Counted from the stretch's first letter, positions 44,768-54,240 are shown. The stretch: DNA of 64,000 nucleotides from Pseudomonadota bacterium (GCA_018241765.1 JAFEDD010000031.1:29226-93225); one strand, 5' to 3'. Program-made: numbers and translations. Notes: generated by a model from the letters alone, not told the origin.

Positions 44768-45994
44768 GTGCTGTCGTCCCTCACGTCGCGGTTTCCGCCG
44801 TTTCTGCTCCCGCTCATCTTCATCAACCTGACCGGCCACATGGCGCTGTCGGGCGGACGGCTGTCGGGTTCGCTCTATGTATTGAAGACGGGGCATGGCG
44901 AAGCCTTCGTCGGCGTCTTCATGGCGTTGTTCTCGGTGATTCCGGTGCTCACCTCGCTGGCCATCGGGCGTTGGGTGGACCGCGTGGGGCCGAGTCGCGT
45001 CATGCGCCTGGGCATTGCGCTGGTTCTGGTCGGCGCGTGGCTGCCGGTGGCCTGGCTCACGCTGCCTACGCTGCTCCTGATGGCCGTGATGATCGGCTTC
45101 GGCTTCAACGTGCTCTCCGTCGCCGGGCAGCACTCGGTGGGCTACCTCGTGGAGGAGGCAACGCCGTCGCAGCGTCTGGCGAACTTCGGCTGGTATGCGC
45201 TCGGGCATTCGGCGTCGAGCACGCTCGGGCCGTTCATCGCGGGCGTCATCATCGATGCGCTTGGCTTCCGCTGGGCGTTCGCGGCGATGGCGCTGTCGGC
45301 GTGCATCGCCGCGTGGCTCGTCTTCACGCGCGGCCGCGGCTTGCCCGGCGCGCCCGCCATCGTCGAGGAGACTGCGCTCGACGAGGATGCGAGCGAAGCG
45401 CAGGAAGTCACCGCGCGGCCACACGTGCTGGATCTGCTCGGCTCACCCGAACTGCGGCGCATCTATTGGGTGAACACGGTGATGGCAGCGTCGTGGGATC
45501 TCTTCATCGTGATGCTGCCGGTGCTCGGGGTGCGGCTGGGCTATTCGGCCTCGGTGATCGGTTCGGTCTTTTCGCTGTTCGCGCTCGGCACCTTCCTTGC
45601 ACGGGCGGCGATGCCGTGGCTGTCGCGCCGCGCCAGCGAGTGGCAGGTGCTGCGGGTGTCGGTGGCGGTCATCGCGCTCGTGTTCTTCGCGCTGCCGTGG
45701 GCCGTGGTGGCGCCGCTCTTGATGGCGCTCGGCCTCGTGTTCGGCGCGGCGGTGGGCATGAGCCAGCCGAACATGCTGTCGCTGCTGCACACGGCGGCCC
45801 CGGAGGGACGTGGTGGCGAGGCCGTGGGATTGCGTTCGCTGCTCGGCAACGGCGTGTCGGTGACGGTGCCGCTTGCGTTCGGGGCGCTGGTGACGCCGTT
45901 GGGCATCACGGCGCTGCTGCTCGGCGGGGGCGTGCTCTTCGCGAGCGGCCTGCCGGCGGCGCATCGCGGCGCCTTGCAGCCGCCGGCCGAATAG
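44768..45994 (+). CDS. Major facilitator superfamily transporter
   Basis: A 408-residue transporter with about twelve hydrophobic helices. The loop 2-3 motif appears as GRWVDRVGPSRVMRLG, the MFS signature. The central cytoplasmic loop (about 195-225) is acidic. The protein starts with GTG at 44768 and no strong ribosome site; an ATG at about residue 25 would remove part of helix 1 and is unlikely. Substrate is unknown; the general form is that of a drug or metabolite exporter. It is convergent with the thiolase gene, with 14 bp between. Confidence 0.85.
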   Translation: MLSSLTSRFPPFLLPLIFINLTGHMALSGGRLSGSLYVLKTGHGEAFVGVFMALFSVIPVLTSLAIGRWVDRVGPSRVMRLGIALVLVGAWLPVAWLTLPTLLLMAVMIGFGFNVLSVAGQHSVGYLVEEATPSQRLANFGWYALGHSASSTLGPFIAGVIIDALGFRWAFAAMALSACIAAWLVFTRGRGLPGAPAIVEETALDEDASEAQEVTARPHVLDLLGSPELRRIYWVNTVMAASWDLFIVMLPVLGVRLGYSASVIGSVFSLFALGTFLARAAMPWLSRRASEWQVLRVSVAVIALVFFALPWAVVAPLLMALGLVFGAAVGMSQPNMLSLLHTAAPEGRGGEAVGLRSLLGNGVSVTVPLAFGALVTPLGITALLLGGGVLFASGLPAAHRGALQPPAE

Positions 45995-46008
45995 CGCGGC
46001 GCGCGACC

Positions 46009-47214
46009 TCAGACGCGCTCGAGCACGACGGCGATGCCCTGCCCGACGCCGATGCACATCGTGCACAGCGCATAGCGGCCGCCACGACGGTGCAGTTCAT
46101 TGACGGCCGTCGTCGCCAGCCGCGCGCCGGAGGCGCCGAGCGGATGCCCGAGCGCGATGGCGCCGCCGTTGGGGTTGACGCGCTCGTCATCATCGGCAAG
46201 GCCCAAGTCGCGCAGCACGGCGAGCCCCTGCGCGGCGAAGGCTTCGTTCAATTCGATGACGTCGATGTCTTCGAGCCGCAGACCGCATTGGGCGAGCACC
46301 TTGCGCGTGGCCGGCGCCGGTCCGATGCCCATGATGCGCGGCGCGACGCCCGCGGTGGCCATGCCGAGCACGCGCGCCCGTGGCGTGAGGCCGTGTTTGG
46401 CAAGCGCGGCGTCGGAGGCGACGAGCATGGCGCAAGCGCCATCGTTGACGCCGCTCGCGTTGCCGGCCGTCACCGTGCCGTCGGGACGCACGATGGGCTT
46501 GAGCTTCGCGAGCGCCTCGAGCGATGTTTCGCGCGGGTGTTCGTCGCGATCGACGATGATCGGGTCGCCTTTTTTCTGGGCGATGCTGACCGGCGTGATC
46601 TCGGCGGCGAACAGCCCCGATTGCTGCGCCGCCAGTGCCTTTCGCTGCGAGGCGAGCGCCATGCGGTCCTGCGCCTCGCGCTCGATGCCGAAGTCACGGG
46701 CGACGTTCTCGGCCGTCTCCGGCATCGAGTCGATGCCGAAGCGCTCCTTCATCAGCCGATTGACGAAGCGCCAACCGATCGTCGTGTCGTAGACGGCGTT
46801 GCTGCGCGAAAACGCGCTCTCGGCCTTGGGCATCACGAACGGGGCGCGGCTCATGCTCTCGACGCCGCCGGCGATCATCAGTGCGGCTTCGCCGGCGCGG
46901 ATGGCGCGAGCGGCGCTGCCGAGTGCATCGAGACCCGAGCCGCAGAGCCGATTCACCGTCACCGCCGGCACCGACTCCGGCAATCCTGCCAGCAGCGCCG
47001 CCATGCGCGCGACGTTGCGGTTGTCCTCGCCCGCCTGGTTGGCGCAACCGTAGATCACGTCGTCGATCGCGGCCCAGTCAAGCGAGCGCTGGCGCGCGAG
47101 CAGCGCGGCGATCGGAATGGCGGCGAGATCGTCGGTGCGCACCGAGGCGAGCGCGCCGCCGTAGCGGCCGAACGGCGTGCGCAAGGCGTCGACGATGTAG
47201 GCGTGTTGGGTCAT
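46009..47214 (-). CDS. pcaF: Acetyl-CoA/beta-ketoadipyl-CoA thiolase
   Basis: A 401-residue thiolase. The acyl-accepting Cys lies in VNRLCGSGLDALG near residue 90, the His in IALGHPLGASGA, and the second Cys in ALCTMCIGVGQG. YGCANQAGEDNRNVARMAALLAGLP is characteristic of PcaF/PaaJ thiolases, which cleave 3-oxoadipyl-CoA, though general degradative thiolases are close. The ATG overlaps the aroB stop (ATGA), an unusual partner. No other beta-ketoadipate gene is in the window, so the symbol is tentative. Confidence 0.85.
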   Translation of the reverse strand: MTQHAYIVDALRTPFGRYGGALASVRTDDLAAIPIAALLARQRSLDWAAIDDVIYGCANQAGEDNRNVARMAALLAGLPESVPAVTVNRLCGSGLDALGSAARAIRAGEAALMIAGGVESMSRAPFVMPKAESAFSRSNAVYDTTIGWRFVNRLMKERFGIDSMPETAENVARDFGIEREAQDRMALASQRKALAAQQSGLFAAEITPVSIAQKKGDPIIVDRDEHPRETSLEALAKLKPIVRPDGTVTAGNASGVNDGACAMLVASDAALAKHGLTPRARVLGMATAGVAPRIMGIGPAPATRKVLAQCGLRLEDIDVIELNEAFAAQGLAVLRDLGLADDDERVNPNGGAIALGHPLGASGARLATTAVNELHRRGGRYALCTMCIGVGQGIAVVLERV

Positions 47215-48335
47215 GTCGGGCTCCGGTCGTGGTGGCGCGCGGCATCGCTGCGTGCGCCGTGGCGTTCGAGAAAATCATGCAGGCGGGCCGCCGTGACGCT
47301 GCGCTCTAGATAGGCTTCGCCCAGCCGCTTCAGCAGCACGAGCGTGATGATGCCATCGGCGTTCTTCTTGTCGCGCTGCATGTGTTCGATCAGGCGCGCG
47401 GCCGGTCGCGGCGGCAGCGTCGTCGGAAGGCCGAAGGCTGCGAGCAGGCGACGCACGCGCTCGGCCTCCGCCGCCGTGATGTGCCCGAGTTCGGCGGAGA
47501 GTTCGGCCGCCAGCACGCAACCCACGGCCACCGCCTCGCCGTGCAGCATGACGCCGTAGCCGAGTTCGGTCTCGATCGCGTGGCCGAAGGTGTGACCGAG
47601 ATTCAAGAGGGCGCGAATGCCGAGTGTTTCGCGCTCGTCGCGGCGAACGACATCGGCCTTGATGCGGCATGAATGGGCAATGATGCGGGCGAGCGTTGCC
47701 GCATCGCGCGCCACGACGGCGCTCTGCGCGGCCTCCAGTTCGGCCAGGTGCGCGACGTCGCAGATCAGCGCGTGCTTGACGATTTCGGCCAGCCCGGCGG
47801 CGAATTCGCGCGGCGGCAGCGTCGTCAGTGTGGTGGTGTCGGCGAGCACGGCGCGCGGTTGATGGAAGGCGCCGATCATGTTCTTGCCGAGCGGATGGTT
47901 GATGGCCGTCTTGCCGCCGACCGAGGAGTCGACCTGCGCGAGCAACGTGGTCGGCATCTGCACGAAGGCGACGCCGCGTTGGTACGTGGCGGCGGCAAAG
48001 CCGGCGAGATCGCCGATCACGCCGCCGCCGAGCGCGAGCAGCGTGCTGTGCCGATCGCACTGCGCCGCGAGCAGCGCGCCGTAGACGCGCTCGAGCGACT
48101 GCGCGCTCTTCCACGCTTCGCCATCGGGAAGGATCACTTCGACGATCTGCTTGCCGAGCGCCTGCACGCTCTCGCGCACGCGCGGCAGGTAGAGCGGCGC
48201 CACGGTCTCGTTGCTGATGATGGCGACGCTGCGACCGCCGACGAACGGCGCCAAAAGCGCACTATCGCCGAGCAGCGAGGCGCCGATGTGGATGGGATAG
48301 GAGCGCTCGCCGAGCGCGACGTCGAGGGTTTGCAT
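47211..48335 (-). CDS. aroB: 3-dehydroquinate synthase
   Basis: A 374-residue enzyme of the shikimate pathway, converting DAHP to 3-dehydroquinate. NAD and zinc sites are visible in LALGGGVIGDLAGFAAATYQRG, PTTLLAQVDSSVGGKTAIN and LLNLGHTFGHAIE (zinc His). The last 15 residues are basic and variable. AroB normally follows aroK; here there is no aroK and the gene is translationally coupled to a thiolase. The start MQTLDVALGERSYPI matches the family. A 115-bp inverted-repeat element occupies the spacer upstream. Confidence 0.96.
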   Translation of the reverse strand: MQTLDVALGERSYPIHIGASLLGDSALLAPFVGGRSVAIISNETVAPLYLPRVRESVQALGKQIVEVILPDGEAWKSAQSLERVYGALLAAQCDRHSTLLALGGGVIGDLAGFAAATYQRGVAFVQMPTTLLAQVDSSVGGKTAINHPLGKNMIGAFHQPRAVLADTTTLTTLPPREFAAGLAEIVKHALICDVAHLAELEAAQSAVVARDAATLARIIAHSCRIKADVVRRDERETLGIRALLNLGHTFGHAIETELGYGVMLHGEAVAVGCVLAAELSAELGHITAAEAERVRRLLAAFGLPTTLPPRPAARLIEHMQRDKKNADGIITLVLLKRLGEAYLERSVTAARLHDFLERHGARSDAARHHDRSPT

Positions 48336-48437
48336 GGAGCGTTTCAGAAAGGGGGGTGAGAGGTTCGCGTCGGCAGCGTGGGCCGTGTGCGGAAAAGAGG
48401 TCGCTTCGCGGCGGCGAGATCAGGATTTTTCGTCATC

Positions 48438-48552
48438 AACTTTTTCATCAAATGACGTCCATGACAGGCTTGCGACTGGATAATGCACAAAGTCGAGTTC
48501 GAGCGAAATTGCGCTCCAAGCCCGTCATGGATGCGCTTCTCCATAAAAAGTT
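48438..48552. repeat. 115-bp inverted-repeat element, copy 2
   Basis: Same design and exact length as the copy at 39151-39265. The outer ends are AACTTTTT and AAAAAGTT. Inner arms are CGTCCATGACAGGCTTG and CAAGCCCGTCATGGATGCG. The centre again contains AAAGTCGA. It fills the gap between the histidine-phosphatase-fold gene and aroB, and could act as a terminator or processing hairpin for that minus-strand unit. Confidence 0.8.
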
Positions 48553-48570
48553 GTTCGCCAATAGTTCCGC

Positions 48571-49245
48571 TCAGGCATGCGTCACCCAGGACGAGAATTC
48601 CGGCGCCACCAGATGCGGCACGGTGTTGAAGCTCACCAGCGCGAGCTTGCGCGGCGTCACCGCGAACTCGCTGACGGCGCTGTTGCGCAGGCGCATATTG
48701 AGTTCGATCGAGGTCTCGGCCGTCGTGCCGAGCACGAGGCTCACGGCCGTCGAGATCGGGCCACCGCTCGACACCACGAGCACGTCGCCGTCGGCGAACT
48801 CGGTGCGCACACGATCGAGCACCGCCTCCACGCCGGCGCGGAACTCGCCATAGCTCGGCATGCCCTGCGGCGCGGTGCGCCCGGCCATCCAGGCGTGGAG
48901 CCCATCGCGCAGACGGCGGAAATGCGCGCGCACCTCGTCGGGCGTGTGCGGCCGCGTGAGCGGCGCCGGCGAGATCGCGCGCATCAGCGCCTCGCCGTCG
49001 AACTCGTCGAGTTGCGGCATCTCGATGGCCGGTGGCGCCTCGCCGCGCATGCCACGGACGATGGCGGCGACGCTCTGGCGATGCCGCTTCAGCGTGCCGC
49101 TCAGCACGGCCTCGAAGCGCTGGCCGCGCTGGTGCAGATGCTCGCCCAGGCGCAGGCACTGGCGTTCGCCCAGCGCGCTCAGTTGATCGTAGTCGGCGGC
49201 ACCCAACGATGCCTGACCGTGACGTACCAGATGAAGACTGCCCAT
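48571..49245 (-). CDS. Histidine phosphatase-fold protein
   Basis: A 224-residue member of the phosphoglycerate-mutase superfamily. LHLVRHGQAS at residues 5-13 holds the RHG with nucleophile His9. The YDQLSALGERQCLRLGEHL helix follows. At the position where phosphatases carry the second catalytic His (VSHGG), this protein reads VVSSGGPIS, with Ser at 159-160. The acid in FDGEALMRA is present. Loss of the second His occurs in some subgroups and may alter or abolish phosphatase activity. The substrate is unknown. The start MGSLHLVRHG is the family start. Confidence 0.82.
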   Translation of the reverse strand: MGSLHLVRHGQASLGAADYDQLSALGERQCLRLGEHLHQRGQRFEAVLSGTLKRHRQSVAAIVRGMRGEAPPAIEMPQLDEFDGEALMRAISPAPLTRPHTPDEVRAHFRRLRDGLHAWMAGRTAPQGMPSYGEFRAGVEAVLDRVRTEFADGDVLVVSSGGPISTAVSLVLGTTAETSIELNMRLRNSAVSEFAVTPRKLALVSFNTVPHLVAPEFSSWVTHA

Positions 49246-49283
49246 GCCGCGATTGTCGCAAACGCGCGCGGCGGCGACCGACG

Positions 49284-49706
49284 TCAGCGCCGTGATGCAG
49301 ACTTCACGCGCCGGCCGGCGGGCGACGGTGGCGTCGCGGGCGGCATCAGCGCGAACGGCGCGCGCTCGGCGGCCGTGCGTTCGAACTGGCGCGCGATGTT
49401 GCCGCAGACCAGATCGCACAGCGCGTAGATCGACGCATCGGCGATCGAGTAGTACGCGCTGTTGCCGCGACTCTCACGAGCCACCAGGCCGTGCTGCGTC
49501 AGAAGACTCAGGTGGCGCGAGATGTTGGCCGCCGAACACTCGCACAGCGTCGCCAGTTCTCCGACGTTGCGCGCCTTCTCACGCAGCAGGTTCAGGATCT
49601 GCAGGCGCGTCGGTTCGGAGAGCGCCTGAAAGTAGGCGGCGACCTGCGTCAGCGCCTCGGGCGGGAGACTTTGCATGGCGGAGCACAGCGGAGGAGCGGA
49701 AGTCAC
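49284..49706 (-). CDS. ArsR-family repressor
   Basis: A 140-residue winged-helix regulator. FQALSEPTRLQILNLLREKAR is the canonical ArsR helix, and CECSAANISRHLSLLTQHGLV the recognition helix and turn. Cysteines at 55, 57, 97 and 101 could sense thiols, persulphides or metals. It starts with GTG; GAGG lies seven bases upstream. It is divergent from the RND/thiol operon, whose promoter holds a palindrome, so it very likely represses that operon and itself. E. coli YgaV, which regulates the DUF2892 protein YgaP, is a similar case. Confidence 0.88.
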   Translation of the reverse strand: MTSAPPLCSAMQSLPPEALTQVAAYFQALSEPTRLQILNLLREKARNVGELATLCECSAANISRHLSLLTQHGLVARESRGNSAYYSIADASIYALCDLVCGNIARQFERTAAERAPFALMPPATPPSPAGRRVKSASRR

Positions 49707-49764
49707 GATGTTGCCTCAGCGGCGCGTATTCGGCAAACGATTGGTCAAAGTCTTGAATACGCAC

Positions 49765-49793
49765 TTGACTATTTAGCTATTTGCGCAAATAAT
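49765..49793 (+). promoter_or_regulatory. Promoter with palindromic ArsR operator
   Basis: TTGACT and AATAAT are spaced by exactly 17 bases, matching five of six consensus positions each. The perfect 14-base palindrome TATTTGCGCAAATA (49778-49791) fills the spacer and covers most of the -10. A bound repressor would block polymerase. The plus-strand ATG lies 30 bp downstream of the -10, and the repressor gene is divergent on the other side. Confidence 0.65.
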
Positions 49794-49822
49794 ACAGCAC
49801 AACCTCGGATTTCGTCAACACC

Positions 49823-50944
49823 ATGAACCCTCGCGCCCCCTCCCCGCCCCATCCGAACCGACGTCCGCACGCGGCGCGCATCGCGCTCGCGGCGCTGTTC
49901 GCCGGTGCCGCTGCGCTCGGCGTCGCGAGCCTCGGCTCGCGCGCGCAAGCCCCTGCCGCCACGGCACCGTCGCCGCTGCCCAGCGTCGCCGCGCAGAGCG
50001 GCACGGGCGCCGAAGCGCGCGCCTACGACGGCGTCGTCGAGGCGGTGCGGCAGACGGTCATCGCCGCGCAGGTTGCGGGCGCCATCGTGCAACTCGACGT
50101 GAAGGCCGGAGACCGCGTCAGTGCCGGCCAGCAACTGCTGCGCATCGACGCCCGCGCCGCCGATCAGGCCGCCGCCGCCAGCGAAGCGCAGGTGCAAGCC
50201 GCCCGCGCCGCGCTCGACGTGGCCCGCACCGAACTTGCGCGTCAGGAACAACTCTTCCAGAAGCAATACATCAGCGCCGCCGCGCTGGAACGCGCGCAGG
50301 CCCAGTTCAAGACCACGCAGGCGCAGGTGAACGCGCAGATCGCGCAGGCGGGCGCCGCCCGCACGCAGACCGGCTTGCATGTCGTGCGCGCGCCTTACGC
50401 CGGCGTCGTCTCCGATGTGCCGGTCACGCTCGGCGACATGGCGATGCCCGGACGCGCGCTCCTGACCCTCTATGACCCGGGCGCGCTGCGGGTCAGCGCG
50501 TCGGTGCCGCAAAGCGTGCTCGGCAGCGCCGCTGCGACGGGTGTCGTCGAAGCCCGCGCCGAAATGCCCGGACTCGCCGCCGCCGCGCAGTGGCCCACGG
50601 TGACGCGCACGCAAGTGCTGCCGACGGTGGACGCCGGAACCCACACCAACGTGGTGCGCCTGGACCTCACGCCCGGCCTCTCGGGGCTCACGCCCGGCAT
50701 GTTCGCCCGCGTCTGGCTCACGCCCGCGACCGCGGCGGGCGAACGGCGCATCTTCATCCCGGCCGCCGCCGTCGTGCGTCATGCCGAGCTCACGGCCGTC
50801 TACGTACTGGATGGCAACGGGCAGCCGCTGTTGCGCCAGGTGCGCCTCGGTCGCCGCGATGGCGAGCGCATCGAAATCCTGAGCGGCATCAGCGCCGGCG
50901 AGCGCGTGGTGACCGACCCGCGCCTGGCCGCGCGCGTGCGCTGA
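49823..50944 (+). CDS. RND efflux periplasmic adaptor (membrane fusion protein)
   Basis: A 373-residue adaptor. An N-terminal signal anchor (residues 18-40) is followed by the lipoyl half-motif VVEAVRQTVIAAQVAGAIVQLDV, a coiled-coil hairpin (about 100-165, rich in Ala, Gln and Glu), the second lipoyl half VRAPYAGVVSDVPV and beta-barrel and membrane-proximal domains (PGMFARVWLTP). It joins the RND pump to an outer-membrane channel, whose gene is absent here. No lipobox Cys. The stop lies 23 bp before the pump gene. Confidence 0.9.
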   Translation: MNPRAPSPPHPNRRPHAARIALAALFAGAAALGVASLGSRAQAPAATAPSPLPSVAAQSGTGAEARAYDGVVEAVRQTVIAAQVAGAIVQLDVKAGDRVSAGQQLLRIDARAADQAAAASEAQVQAARAALDVARTELARQEQLFQKQYISAAALERAQAQFKTTQAQVNAQIAQAGAARTQTGLHVVRAPYAGVVSDVPVTLGDMAMPGRALLTLYDPGALRVSASVPQSVLGSAAATGVVEARAEMPGLAAAAQWPTVTRTQVLPTVDAGTHTNVVRLDLTPGLSGLTPGMFARVWLTPATAAGERRIFIPAAAVVRHAELTAVYVLDGNGQPLLRQVRLGRRDGERIEILSGISAGERVVTDPRLAARVR

Positions 50945-50967
50945 ACGCCGACGGAGCCGCAACCGCC

Positions 50968-53900
50968 ATGAGCCAATACTCCACCCCACCGAGGCTCGGC
51001 ATTTCCGGGCGCATCGCCGCGTTCTTCCAGGGCGCGCAAATCACACCACTTTTGGCGCTGGTTGCGCTCTTGCTCGGCGTCTTCGCGGTGCTCGTCACGC
51101 CGCGCGAGGAAGAGCCGCAGATCAACGTGACGATGGCCAACGTGCTGATCCCGTTCCCCGGCGCCGCCGTGCGCGACGTCGAGCAGATGGTCGCGAGCCC
51201 GGCCGAACAGGTGCTCTCGCAGATCTCCGGCGTCGAGCATGTGATGTCGGTGTCACGGCCCGGCCTCGCCGTGCTCACCGTGCAATACAAGGTCGGCGTC
51301 GGTCGCACGGAAGCGCTGGTGCGGCTCTACGACACCGTCAACTCGAACGCCGACTGGCTGCCGAAGGGACTGGGCGTGCTCGACCCGATCATCAAGCCCA
51401 AGGGCATCGACGACGTGCCGATCGTCACGTTGACGCTCTACGCCAAAAACCCCGCGACCGGCGCCTACGATCTGGAGCGCGTCGCGCACAGCATCGAAGC
51501 GGACTTGAAGCGCGTCAACGGCACGCGCGAGGTGACGACCCTCGGCGGCCCCGGGCGCGCCGTGCTCGTCGAGATCGACCCCACGCGCATGGCAGCGGTC
51601 GGCGTCACCGTGGCCGATTTGCGCCAGACGCTGCTGTCGGCCAATTTCGGCTCGCCCGTGGGCGACCTGCTCGCCGGCAACCGCGCCATCGCCATCGAGT
51701 CCGGCCCCTTCCTGCGCGAAGCGCGTGACGTGGCCGATCTCGTCGTCGCCGCGCGCAACGGCAAACCGGTGTTCCTGCGTGACGTCGCCAGCGTGCGCGA
51801 CGGTCCGCTGCCGCCCGCCCGCTACGTCTGGTACGGCAGCGCCGGCAAGGACGGCGGCGAATACCCGGCCGTCACCATCGCCGTCACCAAGAAGCCGGGC
51901 GAGAACGCGATCGACGTCGCCGACGCCGTCATGCGTCGCGTCGGCGCCTTGCGCAACACCGTGATTCCCGCCGACGTGACCGTCGCCGAGACGCGCAACT
52001 ACGGCGCCACGGCCAACGACAAGGCGCAAAAGCTCATCCAGAAGCTCCTCTTCGCCACGCTTTCGGTCGTCGCACTGGTGTTCGTGGCGCTGGGCCGTCG
52101 CGAAGCGGCGATCGTCGGCGCCGCCGTCGTCCTGACACTGACCGCCACGCTGTTCGCCTCGTGGGCATGGGGCTTCACGCTCAATCGCGTGTCGCTCTTC
52201 GCGCTGATCTTCTCGATCGGCATTCTGGTCGACGACGCCATCGTGGTCGTCGAAAACATCCACCGCCACCAACAGCTCGAACCCGACAAGACGCTCGCGC
52301 AGATCATTCCCGGTGCCGTCGATGAAGTCGGCGGCCCGACCATCCTCGCCACGCTGACGGTGATCGCGGCGCTCTTGCCGATGGCCTTCGTCTCCGGCCT
52401 CATGGGGCCCTACATGAGCCCGATTCCGATCAATGCGAGCATGGGCATGCTGCTGTCGCTCGCGATCGCCTTCGTGGTGACGCCGTGGCTCGCGCGGCTG
52501 TGGCTGAAGTCCGCCGCGCATGGCGCACACCGCGACCTGAGCGCACGCCTCGCGCCGTTCTTCGAGCGCGTGTTCCGGCCACTGCTCGATCGCACGCGCG
52601 GCCGCCGCAACCGCCGCCTGCTCGGCCTCGGTGTCGCCCTCGCCATCGCGCTCTCGGTGCTGTTGCCGGTGGTCGGGTTGGTGCAACTGAAGATGCTGCC
52701 GTTCGACAACAAGAGCGAATTCCAGGTCGTCGTCGACATGCCGGCCGGAACGCCACTCGAGCAGACCACCGCCGTGCTGCATGAACTCGGCGCCTACCTG
52801 CGCCAAGTGCCCGAAGTGACCGACTATCAGGCCTATGCCGGCACGGCGGCCCCGATCAACTTCAACGGCCTCGTGCGCCAGTATTACCTGCGAAGCGGCG
52901 GTGAAGTGGGCGACATTCAGGTCAACCTGCTCGACAAGCACCAGCGCAGCGACAAGAGCCACGCCATCGCCACCCGTGTGCGGCCCGAATTGCAACGCAT
53001 CGGCGCGCGTTTCGGCGCCAACGTGAAGGTGGTCGAAGTGCCGCCCGGCCCGCCCGTGCTGTCACCCATCGTCGCCGAGATCTACGGCCCCGATGCCGAG
53101 GGTCGGCGCGAACTCGCGAAGGCCGTGCGCGGCGTGTTCGCGCAGACACCGGGGGTCGTCGACGTCGACGACAGCTCGATCGTGGCAGCGCCGAAAAAGC
53201 TGCTGCTGCTCGACCGGAGCAAGGCCGCGCTGCTCGGCGTGTCGCAGCAGGCCATCGTGACGACGCTGCGTGCGGGCCTCGCCGGCGAGGCCGCGGCCTG
53301 GCTGCACGACGCGAGCAAATACCCGGCCGCCGCCACGCTGCAATTGCCAGCCGAGCGCCAGGGTGATCTCGATGCGCTGTTGCAACTGTCGGTGCGCAGC
53401 GCCGAAGGCCGACTCGTGCCCATCCGCGAACTGGTCACCGTGAGCGACAGCCAGCGCGAACAGCCGATCCATCACAAGGATCTGCTGCCGGTGAACTACG
53501 TCGTCGGCGACATGGCCGGCAAGCTCGATTCGCCGCTCTATGGCATGTTCGAGATGCGCGCGAACATCGCCAAGCTCACGGCGGCCAACGGCGGCGGCGT
53601 CAGCGAATACTTCATCAAGCCCCCGGCCGAGGCCTACCGCGACTACGCGCTGAAGTGGGACGGCGAATGGCAGATCACCTACGAGACATTCCGTGACATG
53701 GGCGCGGCCTACGCGGTCGGGCTGATCCTGATCTACCTGCTCGTGGTCGCGCAGTTCGGCTCGTATCTGACGCCGCTCATCATCATGGCGCCCATTCCGC
53801 TCACCATCATCGGCGTGATGCCGGGCCACGCATTGCTCGGCGCACAGTACACGGCCACCAGCATGATCGGCATGATCGCGCTCGCTGGCATCATCGTGCG

Positions 53901-54240
53901 CAATTCGATCCTGCTGGTCGACTTCATCAACCTGCAGGTGCGGGCCGGCGTGCCTTTTGCGGACGCCATCGTGCGTTCGGCCATCACGCGGGCGCAACCG
54001 ATCATGCTGACCGGACTCGCCGCGATGCTCGGCGCCTTCTTCATTCTCGATGACCCGATCTTCAACGGCCTCGCCATCTCGCTGATCTTCGGCATCCTGG
54101 TGTCGACGCTCCTGACGCTGATCGTCATTCCGATCCTCTACTACGTCGCCTACCGCAATCGCCTGTCCGCCCTGCTGGGCGACGGAGAGGCCGCCCCCGC
54201 ACCTGTTTCTCAACCCCCCGCTCAAGGAGCCTCATCATGA
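50968..54240 (+). CDS. RND-family efflux permease
   Basis: A 1090-residue inner-membrane pump with twelve helices and two large periplasmic loops, in the ACR_tran family. Helix 4 reads FSIGILVDDAIVVVENIHRH, with the proton-relay aspartates. PREEEPQINVTMANVLIPFPG and DVEQMVASPAEQVLSQ are standard first-loop sequences. The second half has a matching IALAGIIVRNSILLVDFINL. The start MSQYSTPPRLG was taken because a long upstream in-frame extension lies inside the adaptor gene. The substrate is unknown; the neighbours suggest a thiol- or oxidant-linked compound. Confidence 0.93.
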   Translation: MSQYSTPPRLGISGRIAAFFQGAQITPLLALVALLLGVFAVLVTPREEEPQINVTMANVLIPFPGAAVRDVEQMVASPAEQVLSQISGVEHVMSVSRPGLAVLTVQYKVGVGRTEALVRLYDTVNSNADWLPKGLGVLDPIIKPKGIDDVPIVTLTLYAKNPATGAYDLERVAHSIEADLKRVNGTREVTTLGGPGRAVLVEIDPTRMAAVGVTVADLRQTLLSANFGSPVGDLLAGNRAIAIESGPFLREARDVADLVVAARNGKPVFLRDVASVRDGPLPPARYVWYGSAGKDGGEYPAVTIAVTKKPGENAIDVADAVMRRVGALRNTVIPADVTVAETRNYGATANDKAQKLIQKLLFATLSVVALVFVALGRREAAIVGAAVVLTLTATLFASWAWGFTLNRVSLFALIFSIGILVDDAIVVVENIHRHQQLEPDKTLAQIIPGAVDEVGGPTILATLTVIAALLPMAFVSGLMGPYMSPIPINASMGMLLSLAIAFVVTPWLARLWLKSAAHGAHRDLSARLAPFFERVFRPLLDRTRGRRNRRLLGLGVALAIALSVLLPVVGLVQLKMLPFDNKSEFQVVVDMPAGTPLEQTTAVLHELGAYLRQVPEVTDYQAYAGTAAPINFNGLVRQYYLRSGGEVGDIQVNLLDKHQRSDKSHAIATRVRPELQRIGARFGANVKVVEVPPGPPVLSPIVAEIYGPDAEGRRELAKAVRGVFAQTPGVVDVDDSSIVAAPKKLLLLDRSKAALLGVSQQAIVTTLRAGLAGEAAAWLHDASKYPAAATLQLPAERQGDLDALLQLSVRSAEGRLVPIRELVTVSDSQREQPIHHKDLLPVNYVVGDMAGKLDSPLYGMFEMRANIAKLTAANGGGVSEYFIKPPAEAYRDYALKWDGEWQITYETFRDMGAAYAVGLILIYLLVVAQFGSYLTPLIIMAPIPLTIIGVMPGHALLGAQYTATSMIGMIALAGIIVRNSILLVDFINLQVRAGVPFADAIVRSAITRAQPIMLTGLAAMLGAFFILDDPIFNGLAISLIFGILVSTLLTLIVIPILYYVAYRNRLSALLGDGEAAPAPVSQPPAQGASS

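Noticed and set aside
51253-52995. 580-residue minus-strand ORF opposite the RND permease
   Set aside because: Composition rich in His, Arg, Asp and Gly without domains; the permease frame is well supported.
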